DNA of 64,000 nt from Chaenocephalus aceratus (taxonomy: Eukaryota; Chordata; Actinopteri; Perciformes; Channichthyidae), in assembly GCA_023974075.1 (NCBI GenBank), contig CM043808.1, forward strand, positions 25,117,578-25,181,577, read 5' to 3'. Each line of letters begins with the position of its first letter. Position 1 is the stretch's first letter. The position numbers and the translations under genes are program-made. This document shows, one piece after another, positions 1 through 12,298 of this stretch. The notes below the pieces were generated by a model that ran no database searches, was not told the origin of the DNA, and worked only from the letters and a program-made list of their open reading frames with translations.

Positions 1-1292
1 CAGCACAAGCTGGTGAGTACTAGTCCATCTGTCATCCTTTTCAATATGTGTACAGGGTTTCCCACACATAGACTATACTTGGGCGGGCCGCCCAGGTATA
101 TTAACGGCCGCCCAAGTATATTTCGCATTTAGTTTTTAGTTTTTTTTATAATTTTTTATATTTTTTTTTATTCGTCCGTGACCACGACGCCATCTGCGAT
201 CGATTAACTTGTGGACAATGATCCCACTGATCTCGCCTCCTTCTGGCCTGTTAAGTGGCCTGCCTCACACAGGGTGACTGGCTGTCCACATGATGTGGCC
301 TGCCGACATGGCCACTGTCATACAGATCATAAATCAAAGCCCTTGATTGGTCTCTGTGTGTCATTCAAGCTCGGGATAAGCTCAGCTCAGGTGAGGTAAA
401 GGAGTCTGAGTGTTTAGATAGTTAACTTAGTCTAAGTTCTCAGTGGGTCTCAAACGGTGTGGTCACCATTTATGTAAACACATATTTCCATTTGAGAGGG
501 TAGTGATTGGTCTAATGGATAGTGAGGTGGGCTGAAGATCGGAAGGCTGTGAGTTCAAATCCCGCCAGGAACACCACCACTAGTGTGCCCTTGAGTAAGG
601 CACTTAGCCCTTAGTTACTCCAGGGAGAATGTCCCTGTAATCAGTCATTATAAGTCACTTTGGATAAAAGCGTCAGCTAAATGAAATGTAATGTGATTAG
701 TAAAATATGCATGAATAAATAAATAAAAAGTTAACTGGGTGAAAAAAGGTAAGATACACTTTTAAAACTTGTTGAGAGAAAACTAGTCTTTGCCGCTGCC
801 TCAAAGAGGAGCAGGGGGGAGAGGAGAGGCTGATTCAGGAGCACAGACACACTCACAACTATAAATGAACCAAAAATAAATTAATAAACAAGTTTCAGTG
901 TTTTTTTCATATTGGAAATGGTATGTTATTGGTTATGGCCATGATTTTATGATTATTGAAATGTATACAGTTCTGTTTAATATAGGTGTTTCTATAGATC
1001 TAGTCTCTTTATTTTACCCTCAAAATGCACCAGATTGATGCATGCCCCTGGACCCCCTAGAGGATTTGAGGTCGACCCCCACTAAAAATCACATGGATAG
1101 GTTCCTAAATACATTTATAAATACATTTATTTTTTTAAATAGTAACCCATTTCCATATGTTCATGTGTGGGTAGTAGATTTAAACTATAGGGCTATCATT
1201 ATGGGCCCTGCCTGTAGACTGTTCGCTCTGCCATCGCGTGAAGGGTCTGCTAACAAGCGACCAACAGAAAGGTTAATGTTGTTGCACGTCAC

Positions 1293-1329
<37 letters not shown>

Positions 1330-1536
1330 ATATCTACTCCTCCTTGCTCTTACTCAATCAGTACCACCCGGGGTCATTCTGCCCTCAGCTCTCCTTGTGC
1401 CCCTCACACTCTCCTCTCTCCGTCCACCAGCAGCTGCGGTGTCAGCTTCTAACTCCGGTAACAACATGTCTGGTCCTCCAGGCAACGGGCTGTACCGCTC
1501 CATGCCTCAGCAGCAGCAGCAGCAGCAGCAGCAACA

Positions 1537-1619
<83 letters not shown>

Positions 1620-4600
1620 AGCAGCAGGCCCCCCCACCCAGCGGCGGGCTGCCCTCCAGCTCCTTCTATGGCTCTGGATCGGTCCCCAACACTTCTCAGA
1701 GCAGCTCCCTCTTCTCACACACCTCCGCTGCACAGCAACAGAACTCCTCCCTGGGTTTCAGCAACACCGGCGGCTCGCTCGGCGTCGGCCTGGGCTCTGC
1801 TCTCGGGGGCTTCGGCTCCTCTGGTCAGTAACTTTGCCACAAGGTAGACCAGGATAAACTTTACTTTTAGGAGTCTGTTTTCTCACACTGTTTCTGTTTT
1901 TGTTTTTTTTGCAGTATCAAGCTCTACTAGTAGCAGTGTATCTCGCAGGGACTCCCTGCTGGCAAGTGCTGACCTTTACAAACGCGGCAACAGCAACTTA
2001 ACTCCCATCGGCCAGCCCTTTTACAACAGCCTGGGTTACTCCTCTTCGCCCAGCCCCATTGGCCTCACCCCAGGTCACTCTCCACTCACTCCTCCACCCT
2101 CTCTGCCCTCCTCTCATGGATCCTCTTCCAGCCTTCACCTAGGTATGCCTTATATTCATTCATTATCTAATGTTTTACATTATTTAATTTTTACTTTATC
2201 TCAATATTCATTTTTAAAGGTTTCTTTTGACCAATGTGTACACTGTTCTAAAATGAATAACAATCATGGTCAACTGCTGTCACCACTACAGTATCCGCTC
2301 ATCCTGTTACCCTAGGTGGCCTGACGAATGGCAGCGGCCGCTACATCTCTGCAGCGCCTGGAGCTGAGGCCAAGTACCGGAGTGCCGGCGGGACGTCCAG
2401 TCTCTTCAATTCCAGCAGCCAGCTGTTCCCTCCGTCTCGGCCCCGCTACAGTCGCTCTGATGTCATGCCGTCCGGACGCAGTCGCCTACTGGAAGACTTC
2501 AGGAATAATCGCTTCCCCAACCTTCAACTCCGTGACTTGCCGGGACACATGGTGGAGTTCTCTCAGGACCAGCATGGATCCAGGTGGATAAGATATTTCA
2601 GCTCTTTGGCTGAAAAAGGCATTTTAACTCTTTTACCTTGCATTGTGTCTGTACCAAAATCTGACAAACATCTTTTCCTCTCATCTGTCTAGATTTATCC
2701 AACAGAAGCTAGAGAGAGCCACTCCAGCTGAGAGGCAGATGGTTTTCGGAGAGATTCTGCAAGCAGCATACCAATTGATGACTGATGTGTTTGGGAACTA
2801 TGTCATACAAAAGTTCTTTGAGGTAAGAACTGTTTTTAAAGTCGATCTAGATCTGAACAGATACAAGACCAGAGAGACTTTCTTGAGTATGTGTACTAAA
2901 TACTTTGTTTTGTGTGATGCAGTTTGGGAGTGCAGACCAGAAGCTGGCTTTGGCAACACGTATCCGTGGACACGTCCTTCCCCTGGCTTTGCAGATGTAC
3001 GGCTGCAGAGTTATTCAGAAAGCCCTGGAGTCCATTTCCTCTGACCAGCAGGTAATTGTAAGTGAGATGATACTTTTTTTTTTTTTAAACAAAGTTCTTG
3101 CTAACTATTTATTTATTTATTTTGTTATCATACGCCAACATGGGGACATTTGTTAACATGTTTCCCCTCCTTCCCCTCCTTCCCCTCCTTCCCCTCTCCA
3201 GAGCGACATTGTCCGCGAGCTGGATGGCCACGTGTTGAAGTGTGTCAAGGACCAGAATGGCAACCATGTGGTGCAGAAGTGTATCGAGTGCGTCCAGCCT
3301 CAGGCCCTACAGTTCATTATTGATGCCTTCCAAGGACAGGTGCGTTCAATATATAGATGGCATTGTTTTATGCAAGAAGGTAATATGAAAAATAAACGAG
3401 CTGATCAGATTTTCAGTTTAACATGATCCTATGACATTAATTGTCAGGCAATAAAACAATCTATTTCTGTATGGAGTAAAGGCATTACTTTTTTTACCAT
3501 CACAGTGTTAAAAATAAATACTAATGGTATTATTGCATATAATTGTTTTTCGAAGCGAGTGCCTTTTTTTTTTGGTTAGTAATAAAGTCCATCGCCACCT
3601 TTTACACTTTTTCCAATTTCTATGGATACCACAATATTGTGAAGTAAATGTCTGATATTCAGGGTTCTTACGGTCATTAAAAACCTGGAAAAGTCATGGA
3701 AATTCAAAATGCTTATTCCAGGCCCTGAAGTTATGGAAATGTAACTAAAGTTTCATCAAATATAATGTATATTTTATCTAATCGCCGAAATAGTAATACT
3801 ATAATGATAATAAATACTGTATAGTAAGGAAACGTAAAATGGCATTTAACTGACAAGGTATTTTGCTGGTGAGAGATTTGAATTGCTTTAGCGTGTAGAA
3901 GCTAGTAAGCCTATTTGATTTGTTTTAGATTGGCACAGCATGTTTCATATGCAGACCTTATTTTCCTGTTAAAATAAACTATTTTCAGTGGTACTGCTGA
4001 GAAAGTAATTTTTTTGGTCATGGAAAATTAGGTAACAGTCATGGAGAAGTCATTGAAAATCATTGGTGAAAAAGTGTATGAATCCTGGATATTGATACAG
4101 CTGTAAGCTTTTTAGTCCAGTCAAACGCAGCGTTTATACTTCAGTCGTGCTTTATTTTTATGAAATGACCTCTATACTGATACCCTTATTTCCTTTTGCA
4201 GGTGTTTGTGCTCTCCACACACCCTTATGGCTGCAGAGTCATCCAGAGGATCTTGGAGCACTGCACCCAGGAGCAGACTCTGCCCATCCTGGAAGAGCTG
4301 CATCAGCACTCTGAACAGCTGGGCCAGGTGAGCACATCTGTCTCATTTCTAAGTGAACCTAGATGTTTGTCTTGTTAGATGTGACAGATTATTATTGATG
4401 TGTATTTGCATGTCTTCCTTCATGTTTGAGCATTTCATATTGTCAGCTTGTCATTGTACCTGTGTTGTCAAATGTAAGGATGAATGTATGTATACTGTTA
4501 GCTGTCATTACATCTGATGTATGTGATTATTTAAACATCCACCCTGCCCCCTCACCTATTCCATCTAGAAATATCAAGGCGTATCATTGGAGATGACACC

Positions 4601-7600
4601 CAAAACATATTATACAGTGTCCCGCGATGCACTGTTCAAGGTCAGAGCAACTTGCCTCTCTCGCGGATGTCCCTATGCTCCCTTCCTCTTTCCCTTTTTT
4701 ATCTTTTGTTGTGTAAAGAATCTTATTTAACATTTTAGATAGTTTTCCAACTACAGGCCTTCTTCTAACCCACTGAGCCGCCTCTTTCTCGCCTTTCTCT
4801 CCTTCTTGCTTTATGCCACAGAGGATTCAAAAGACACACCTGCTGTCTGATGATCCCTCTCTTCTGCCCGAAGCATCTATCATCAATCTGGTTTTTTTAT
4901 CGTCTTGATTTCACTGCTATTGTTTGATAGAAGAATTTGAAACTCATAGGACAAGTAAAAGATTCATCTTGCCGGAAGAAATTGGCTTAAATTAATATAA
5001 TGCAGGTTCTTGTTAAAAACAGATTGACAGGAAATGGATTTGAAGGCTACCAAATTAAAAGTGGTCTCATTACTACCCAAAAAAACTACTAATTTAACAC
5101 AATCAAATCAGAGTGGTGTTATTTGCTGCTTGGGCAGGTGAGTTCTTGTCGCACTAAAATAACACCATAACTGTCCATCACCCATTCCTGAAGGGGCAAC
5201 GATGCTGTTGGTCATGTTTGTTCATCAAACCAGCAGCATCTGCTTTGTCTGATTTTCCGCAGTGATGACGATAACTTTTTTTAGTAAGATCCAAATGGGA
5301 GTGTCACTCATCGGTCTATCGATCACTCTAGAGATGCATGATTATCTCGCAAACAATTTAAATCAATGTTAAATAGTGTTGCATGAGCATCAATCGCAAT
5401 AAAGGGTGTTGCATGGGTCCTTTTATGATTTTCTTCTTTTTTTTTTATATTGAAATGGTTTTTCACCCTGAGCTCACACCTCCACTGCCTCCTACAGGAT
5501 CAGTACGGTAACTACGTCATTCAGCATGTTTTGGAGCACGGCAGACCAGAAGACAAGAGCAAGATCGTCGCAGAGGTTCGCGGAAAGGTTCTTGTCCTCA
5601 GCCAACACAAATTTGCAAGGTAAGTTGTCTTGTTTTTAATGTAGACACTTTGAGGAGGTGTACCTCGCAGTGAAACACATTAAACTTTTATTGTCAGTCG
5701 TATAAGGGTGCAACAACTAATCGACTTAATCCATTACCAAATTAGTCGCCAACTAATTCAGTCGTCGATTCGTTGGTGACGTCATCACGTGTGTTTTACG
5801 CGCCGTTAAGCTCCAACGTTATTGGTCTTTTTATCGCTAGGCTACTGGAGACATTTAAAAAAGATATGTCATGTATTATTGCTACATAAGCATTGTATCG
5901 CAGTCTTAGTGTCGCCAACTCGTTTCTAATATGCAAAAAGACAAAAAAAAAATTCTATGATGTATTCTCGACCTTTCCAATCCAGAAGAGAGAGAGATCT
6001 TTCTCTCCCCCGTGTGCGAGGGGGCGGGGCAGTTTACACTCACGCAGCAGCTACATGCATGCAACACACTGCGGAGATGGCGGAGAGAACTCGCTCCGAG
6101 GTGTGGTTAAACTTTACGCGTCTCGATGTGGACAATGCTCGTTGCCAAAAGTGCAATAAGAGTTTAGCATGTAAGGGGGGGGTTACACGAGCAATTTGTC
6201 TAAACATTTAGCAAAAGTGCTCCACATTCAGACGGAGAAATGCACCGGGTTCGGCTGTCTTTCTAGTATCCCTATAGCCCCGTCCACGAGTAACGTTTCC
6301 ACGTCAGGTGTTATGTATGCTAGCAGCAACCTTTATATATACAGTCTATGGCAGCAACACACAGAGTTAACTCAAGGATACAAACATGGGTTAATGATTA
6401 GAGGTAACAGAGTTATTTAGTTTGTTAAAGTTTCAGCTATTCTGTTTACAGTTCTGTCATCACATTATTTAATACGATTTGTTAAAACACTTGTTTCTTT
6501 TGATGTGAAATATTATTTATTTCATTTAAATAAAAAGCAATGTTAATTTTGTTCAAAATGGGTTTAGTTAATTTAATAATATATGTATTTTTGAATCAAG
6601 TATTCATCTTTATTGTCTTTGTTAGTTTCCACATGCCTAAAACAACCTCAAGCTAAATCTAACAGTTGATGGCTAAATAAGAGCGTTTGAGAAATTGTGC
6701 AAGGCATTTTCATTTCATTTCAAACCTTTATTTAACCATATTGGTCCCATTGAGATCATAGATCTCTTTTTCAAGGGAGACCTGCAGCATATAGGTTCCA
6801 CATGAAACATAAAACAATAAAGGACATTATACATTATATTTACAGGATACATAGTTATAGACATTTACAAGTGCCCATTGTATCAGCAAGCATTTCATTT
6901 AGCCTAGCTTTAAAAACATGCAGAGGAATGAGATTGCTCAGTTTCAATGCTTGCTGAAGATTGTTCCAAGCAAGTGGAGCTGCGCACATAAAAGCTGTCT
7001 TACCTAAGACAGTCCTTGCTCTTGCATAATAGTCAGAATAGTCGATTAATCGTTTAATTAATCGATAGATTAATCGATTATCAAATTAGTTTGTTGCAGC
7101 CCTACAGTTGTATGATAATTCAAAAAGCAGTAATAATTATTCAGCCTTTCCAACAATGGATGGATCCACCATGATGGACAACGGCTGTGCAACTCTTTCA
7201 GCACAGATGATGAAACGGAAGCTTTTCTCTTTCTTTTCTCCTTCAGTAACGTTGTGGAGAAGTGTGTGATCCACTCTTCGCGTGCTGAGAGAGCTCTGCT
7301 GATAGATGAAGTGTGCTGCCAGAAGGACGGGCCCCACAGCGCCCTGTACACCATGATGAAGGACCAGTACGCCAACTATGTCGTCCAAAGAATGATTGAC
7401 ATGGCAGAACCTGCTCAGCGCAAAATCATCATGCACAAGGTTGGTAAACTACAAATCTGTTTCTCCATAAATACAGTGTACCAATGATTTTAAATAAGTA
7501 CTTTACCTCTTATGCAATAGAACAATAACTACAACTTACTAATTTCCCCTAACTTCAAAACAATGCGAGGGTCTGAGCAACTTGTGAAAACAAGGTTTAT

Positions 7601-8895
7601 GGCCTTATACATTCCCTCCAAAAAGGGATTATAGAACATCAAATATATTTTATTTGTTATCTTCCTGTATTTAATCCATATTGTATGTGTGTTGACTCTT
7701 TAAAATGTAGTTATTGACTTGTTTGTTTTTTTACATTAAACCACACTGACTATGAGCTAGGGTTATTTATTTTTTGATTGTAAGAAATGCCTGTACATTA
7801 TGGTGTTCTGACCAATAAGATCTAAAATATTATATTCAAATATTAATTTGTTTTCCTTTTCATAAAATTATAACACATAAGAAGCTGCAAATACAAAATC
7901 TGGCTTTTATGGCCTCAGAACTGACCTAGATTGATTTAACTCAATAATGAATGGACTAGGGCTGTCAGTCGATTAAAATATTTAATCGCATGATTGTCCA
8001 TAGTTAATCGCAAATTAATCGCACATTTTTTATCTGTTCTAAATGTACCTTAGAGGAATATTTTTCAAGTTTTTAATACTGTTATCAACATATGAGTGGA
8101 CAAATATGCTTTATGCTAATGTTTATTATCATTTGAACAATGACAAATATTCTCATGAATATTAAACGCAACAACCTCTGAACATTACAAATATTCGCCT
8201 CAATTCAACCTGGAACCTCTCTCATACAATAATACAATACAAAGTGGGTGTGTGTGTGTGCACTATCCGTGCTGAGTGTGCTGACTTCTCGTACAATGTC
8301 CCACTGTCTGGCTTCCTGCATAAAGTCAAGTGCTCGGCGCAGTTGTGGCGAAATGTCGCTCCTCTGTTTTCATTTAAACAGCTCCTTATATCCGTTAGCG
8401 CAGCTAGCTAGCACCAGATGCCAACAACAACAATGCACGTAAGGTCTCTCTCTCACTCGGGCCACACATACACACACCCTCCCGATGGCCAGTCGGTGTC
8501 TGCCGGTGAGCGTGGAAGTGTGGTCTGCCACAAGCGGGCGGCAGGAGCGGGGCTGTCAGCATCAGCTTGTAGATGGTATTTTAAACTCGATGCGCTCTGA
8601 AACTACGGGGCGGCCGAGGAAAAAAAATACACATGCGTTAATCGCGTTAAAATAATTAGTGTCGTTAATTTTTTTTTTCGTTATTAACGCGTTAACTCGA
8701 CAGCCCTAGAATGGACTAATGGTTTCTGCTCTGCTGACCTCTGCGCCTTCTCTCCCTTCTCAGATCCGGCCTCACATTGCCACTTTACGTAAGTACACCT
8801 ACGGAAAGCACATTTTGGCCAAGCTGGAGAAATACTACATGAAGAGCGGCTCTGAGCTGGGTCCCATCGGTGGCCCCACTAACGGCCTCATGTAG
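1..8895 (+). CDS. pum2: Pumilio homolog 2, 3' part (12 exons seen)
   Basis: Pumilio/PUF protein: cytoplasmic repressor that binds UGUANAUA-type sites in mRNA 3'UTRs. The gene starts left of the window. Exons: 1-12, 1431-1823, 1915-2142, 2316-2583, 2693-2822, 2923-3057, 3202-3339, 4202-4327, 4569-4640, 5498-5619, 7247-7439, 8764-8895 (stop TAG 8893-8895), giving about 648 residues in frame throughout. Order: Gln tract, Ser-rich linker ([20 protein letters not shown]), then eight Puf repeats with repeat cores such as [40 protein letters not shown] and [19 protein letters not shown] and NLQLRDL match PUM2 rather than PUM1 (FIQLKLERA, NLQLREI), and the sdc1-laptm4a-matn3 neighbours agree. Exon 6 is taken to the GTAAGT donor at 3058, not the GTAATT six bases earlier, because this yields [16 protein letters not shown] as in PUM2. 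The donor at 2584 (GTGGAT) is weak. Confidence 0.95.
13..1430 (+). other. pum2 intron with SINE and (TA)n
   Basis: Donor GTGAGT follows exon 1-12 and acceptor CCACCAG precedes 1431. It holds the SINE at about 500-692 and a (TA)n run at about 1298-1325. The short open frames at 211-399 and 1042-1452 show no family resemblance and are treated as chance. Confidence 0.75.
500..692 (+). repeat. tRNA-derived SINE (V-SINE type)
   Basis: The head looks like a tRNA-derived polymerase III promoter: an A-box-like segment at about 507-517 (TGGTCTAATGG) and a B-box-like GAGTTCAAATCC near 551. It is followed by a central part and the tail CACTTTGGATAAAAGCGTCA-GCTAAATG. That tail is shared by many fish SINEs and is thought to be LINE-derived. 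It lies inside a pum2 intron. It is not a working tRNA gene. Confidence 0.75.
1508..1627 (+). repeat. CAG/CAA repeat coding 40 glutamines in pum2
   Basis: Forty consecutive Gln codons, mostly CAG with scattered CAA, lie in the exon just upstream of the SSFYG Ser-rich linker. The mammalian PUM2 tract at this site is only a handful of Gln. The repeat is in the pum2 frame and does not disturb it. Open frames on the other strand and in the other frames (poly-Ala, poly-Ser) are shadows of this repeat. Confidence 0.95.
3661..4085. repeat. Interspersed repeat, copy 1 (GTCATGGAAA family)
   Basis: Sequence from TTAAAAACCTGGAAAAGTC to GAAAAAGTGTATGAATCCTG in the pum2 intron between 3339 and 4202. It is highly similar to 25110-25920 in a laptm4a intron, apart from an inserted MITE there. 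No coding potential is seen and the family is not identified. Confidence 0.75.
4569..4640 (+). other. pum2: pum2 24-codon exon between Puf repeats (likely cassette exon)
   Basis: A 72-nt segment bounded by an acceptor (CCATCTAG) and a donor (GTCAGA), open in the gene's frame at phase 0 on both sides. It encodes [20 protein letters not shown] plus ALFK. It would add 24 residues between the GQ at the end of exon 4202-4327 and DQYGNYVIQ. Because it is symmetric it can be included or skipped without a frame change. I recall a 24-residue insertion at this place in one fish Pumilio-2 isoform; that recollection needs checking. Confidence 0.75.
4641..5497 (+). other. pum2 intron, nothing recognised
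   Basis: AT-rich intron after the 24-codon exon. No coding, RNA or transposon signature was recognised. Confidence 0.5.
5703..7104. mobile_element. hAT element with BED-finger relic
   Basis: Ends are TAAGGGTGCAACAACTAATC and its inverted partner GTTTGTTGCAGCCCTA. They are flanked by 8-bp repeats CAGTCGTA (5695-5702) and CAGTTGTA (7105-7112), which differ at one base. Around 6076-6215 (+) is a BED-zinc-finger-like start ([13 protein letters not shown] ... [13 protein letters not shown], then LSKHLAK in another frame), as in the N terminus of hAT transposases. A frameshift in a G run breaks it. A LINE 3'-end piece (about 6715-7020) is nested inside. 1402 bp, in a pum2 intron; non-autonomous. 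Confidence 0.8.
6715..7020 (-). mobile_element. LINE 3'-end fragment (CR1/L2-like), nested
   Basis: Contains CCTTTATTTAACCATATTGG, TCCCATTGAGATCATAGATC and TTTTTCAAGGGAGACCTG, motifs typical of the antisense of fish LINE 3' ends. It has no open frame and sits inside the hAT element at 5703-7104. The exact clade is not certain. Confidence 0.55.
7957..8708. mobile_element. Non-autonomous hAT element, 752 bp
   Basis: Terminal inverted repeats TAGGGCTGTCAGTCGATTAA and TTAACTCGACAGCCCTA are flanked by a perfect 8-bp duplication GAATGGAC (7949-7956 and 8709-8716). The subterminal sequence is rich in TTAATCGC/GCGTTAA motifs. No transposase frame. It lies in the last pum2 intron, close to the final exon's acceptor at 8763. 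Confidence 0.9.
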
Positions 8896-11240
8896 TCGCG
8901 TCGACACCCCGGGCCCCCCCGGAGAGAAGCGGAGGACTACGAGCCCCAAACCCCCTGTTCTGTGAGAAATGCTCCTTAGCCATAGGGGTTAGCCTTTGAC
9001 ACCCTCTGTTATCCCATTTTTGGGGGAATTACCAAAAAAATTAAAACACAGACAAGTCAACTTCACCTAAGAACGCTGTGACAACTGACCCCTGCCGCTC
9101 TGCCCCCTGGTGCCGGCCCGTCCCGCGGCCCCCGGGGGCGCTCAGTCGGCAGGCTGATTCTTTTTTCTTTTTTTCCGTTCCTGGGTAAAGCACAAGCCCA
9201 TTGTTAATGATGTAATTGATGTATTTGACTGGTTTTCATATTATCTTGTACATTTAGTTTTTTACCTTGTAAATTCTCTGTAGAAAAAAAACTTATACAC
9301 ATTTGCTGAAATTTCCAATTCCTACAATTAACACCAGCAAGTGATTTTATAAGGCTAAACTGAGTGATCCTTTTAAAAGAAACAATTCCACTTGTTTTTG
9401 TAACCAGACTTATGTCAGCTGTTCTAATGAGATCTAGACAATTGATGATTATATTTGTATATTCTCCCGTGCACAGTAAAAGTGTTTTCCCATGCCAAAG
9501 CAGCTGATGGGTTAGTTTTCAGATAGCACTACATAGTGTGGAAGGATACAACCCACAGGTGAATACGATGAGTCCTGTGCCACAGTGAATCAGACATCTC
9601 TTAAGACCGCAGTACGAGCTCCGCTTTCGGGATTGGTGCTTCAGTGTAGGGCGGTGTTTCCCAGTGGTGGCTTTTTCCTGCCGCCTTTCCCAATCGGGGG
9701 CGGGCGTTTTGTTTACCCCAGCAGCTTGTAGTCTGCCTGATGTAACTATCTGAACAGTTTCGGTACTAAATATTACAGACTGACCAACCTGAGCTGCTGC
9801 ATCCACTGAGCCTCATCCAAGTGATCACTCGGGGTTTATGCAAAACACGAAAGCTACCATTTAACTTATAGAAGCAGAGCATGAGGTTTGGTTGTACAGC
9901 GGGGCGTGTAACCTGGTATAATCTTAACAGGAAATGACCGTAGTGAGGGAGGGGGAGGGGGGGCTTTTTGTGGGTTTAGTGGGGTGGGGTATGTGTTGGC
10001 ATGCTGTGACAGGTTTTAATCCTTGGAATGATTTTTTTCTTTATCATGTTTTGTGTAACATCTTATCTGTCTTGTACTTTGAGATGAACACTGCCCTAGA
10101 AACGGTATCTTTATGTACTGAATAATCATCTCTTGCGTAGAAGTAGTTTAGCGATGTATAGCATCTTTATGTATGAGTAAATTGTTGCTTTTGGGTAGGG
10201 GGCTTAAAGCGACGATGGGATCCCCACCGCCTAAAGTCAGAGTAGAGTAAAAAAATGTTGTGAAGTGAAGCTTATCCCAGCTTTGTACATCTGAGGAGAA
10301 ATGAACTAGAAGTAGTGGGAGGAGTTGAAGAAAGGGATGCCGAAGGAACCTTTTTTTAATGGTTCTGTTTTTGTTTTTTAAAACCTTTTTTCATTTGGTT
10401 GGGTATGCAAGTGCGTTGGTGGAGGCTGGTGGGGCCATCGAGAGCTATGCGATTTACCTATAATGCTCGTAGTGACGGCTTCTTTGCTTCAAATGAATAC
10501 ATGTAGTATATGTGCAGTTAATAAGTGTAATGTTATTAGTTAATTGAAAAAAAAAAACGACTAGTCGTGGTGTTTGACAGGCCTTGCTCTAAATTTGTAG
10601 TTATGCTTTTATTTCGTCTGTACAGTTGTACATTTGTAAACGTTTATGCTGTAAATGGGATGTCTTTTACACTTTTTTGGGGAGATGAAGGCAAAGATGT
10701 GCATTTTGATGTGTATATTCATCACTCCTTTCCCCTTGAATATAATGTATACAGTTTTATTTGATCAAGTGTTATTTTAAAGGAAAAAAGAACTTTATGG
10801 CTTCACAATCTGGCATGGTTTTTGTTTTTAATCTGTTATGGGAAAGGCCAGCCTCTATTTGTACTGGAGCTGAAACATCCACTGTTAGTCTTTCTAAAGT
10901 GTGACAGTTTAAAAAGAAGAAGAAAAAAAACACTCTGTACTAAATCTGAGGCTGCATTTAGTCCTCTCTGCTACCATGGAAACTTCACAGGATATGACAA
11001 GAATTATTTTTGTACAGAAGAGTGCTGTATTTTGGAACAGCTTCTACCATGTAAGCAAAAGCAATGTAAAATATTGTCAATTATATAAATATGAACATAT
11101 GAGTTTTGTCACACTGTCAAAGTCATGTACATTTTCAGGTGGCCTTATGTACATTTCCAGATGTTAGATGAAGAAAACAAACTCATTTTTGGAAGCAGAA
11201 TTGTGACTATGTAATGATTAAACTGTTCTTCTAACATTTG
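8896..11240 (+). other. pum2: pum2 3' untranslated region
   Basis: A long AT-rich stretch directly after the pum2 stop, with no recognised repeat. The most plausible poly(A) signal is ATTAAA at 11217-11222. It contains many UGUA cores, including TGTACATT (9247) and TGTATATT (9456, 10712), near matches to the Pumilio site. I found no perfect TGTANATA by eye. The true 3' end is not provable here. Confidence 0.6.
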
Positions 11241-11446
11241 ATCTGCATTGTTGTGTTTTTTGTTCTCATGTTTCTTTAAGCCTTTTTATCTTGTTTACAA
11301 ATGTTTGGAGTTACTCCTGATAATAATCTGTGTCCAGATGGAGAAAGGGTCAATACATCTTCAACTGGTTTTAATATTTACTCTACTAAATGGTAGGCCA
11401 ATCACAATATAACTAAACACTGCCCAACTTGATGCAAATTCCTATT

Positions 11447-12278
11447 CCAGGGTGTCCGCGGGGTCTTAAAAAGTATTAAAAGTTGATGAATGAATTTAAC
11501 GAAAATTAAGTCTATTAACAAGTATTAAACGGCATTTTCCAAGGTATTAAGAAGGTCCACAGCACCGACAACATGAAACACCCTTTAATTGTTAAGTTTC
11601 GTTGGGGGCGCCACTGATGGTGATGAAAGCTGGTTCGGGGGGCTCACAGACTCTAGAATGGCCACTGTCGATGGGGATCAAAGCTGTCCGGTCCCACATG
11701 CTAAGTAATAGCCAAAAAGCCGCGGCGTTTAAATCCCGACTCTCCCGATAGCCAATCCGTGCCTCCCCTACACACCGCTGCAGACTGCAGGGAGCAGCAG
11801 CGGAGTCCGGCGGATGCTGCTCCTCCAAGGAAGAGACACCCATGAGAGACACACGTTCACTAAGCCGAACTATATCCGGTTACTGTGATCTGCTATTTTA
11901 AAGTAAAGTCAACACATATCGACCCTAAATATAGTCTCTATTAAGAACGAGAAAAGTGTTAACATATATCGTTTTTTGTTTTATCTCTTTGGAACAATGC
12001 CTAAATCAAATACTACTTTATAATGGTTTCTTTTTCTAATAAACCTTGCATTGGGTTAGTCACACAATTCATTCTCTTGTGCTTTGTTCTATCTGAATTA
12101 TAAGGAGTTATCACAAGCTGTTTAGTTGTGCTATCTTACAATCTCCATACTGTATATGTGAGGTAAAGTGTGTCGCCAATGTAACCGGTTAGAACTCAAA
12201 GTGGCGATGAGTTCTCAAAATGTATGGAAGGGTCTTAAATGTATTACATTTGACTTCAGGATTCCTGCATACCCTGTA
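11447..12278. mobile_element. hAT-like element, 832 bp
   Basis: Starts CCAGGGTGTCCGCGGGGTCT and ends GGATTCCTGCATACCCTGTA. The two ends are inverted versions of CAGGGTRT with AAGACCC/GGGTCTT further in. A perfect 8-bp repeat TTCCTATT flanks it (11439-11446 and 12279-12286). No transposase frame. It lies between pum2 and the syndecan gene. Confidence 0.75.
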
Positions 12279-12298
12279 TTCCTATTAATGACACTTAA

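Noticed and set aside
500..570. Possible tRNA gene
   Set aside because: A and B boxes belong to a SINE head; the tail is SINE and no cloverleaf closes cleanly.
1449..1733. Minus-strand poly-Ala open frame
   Set aside because: Shadow of the pum2 CAG repeat; no start context or homology.
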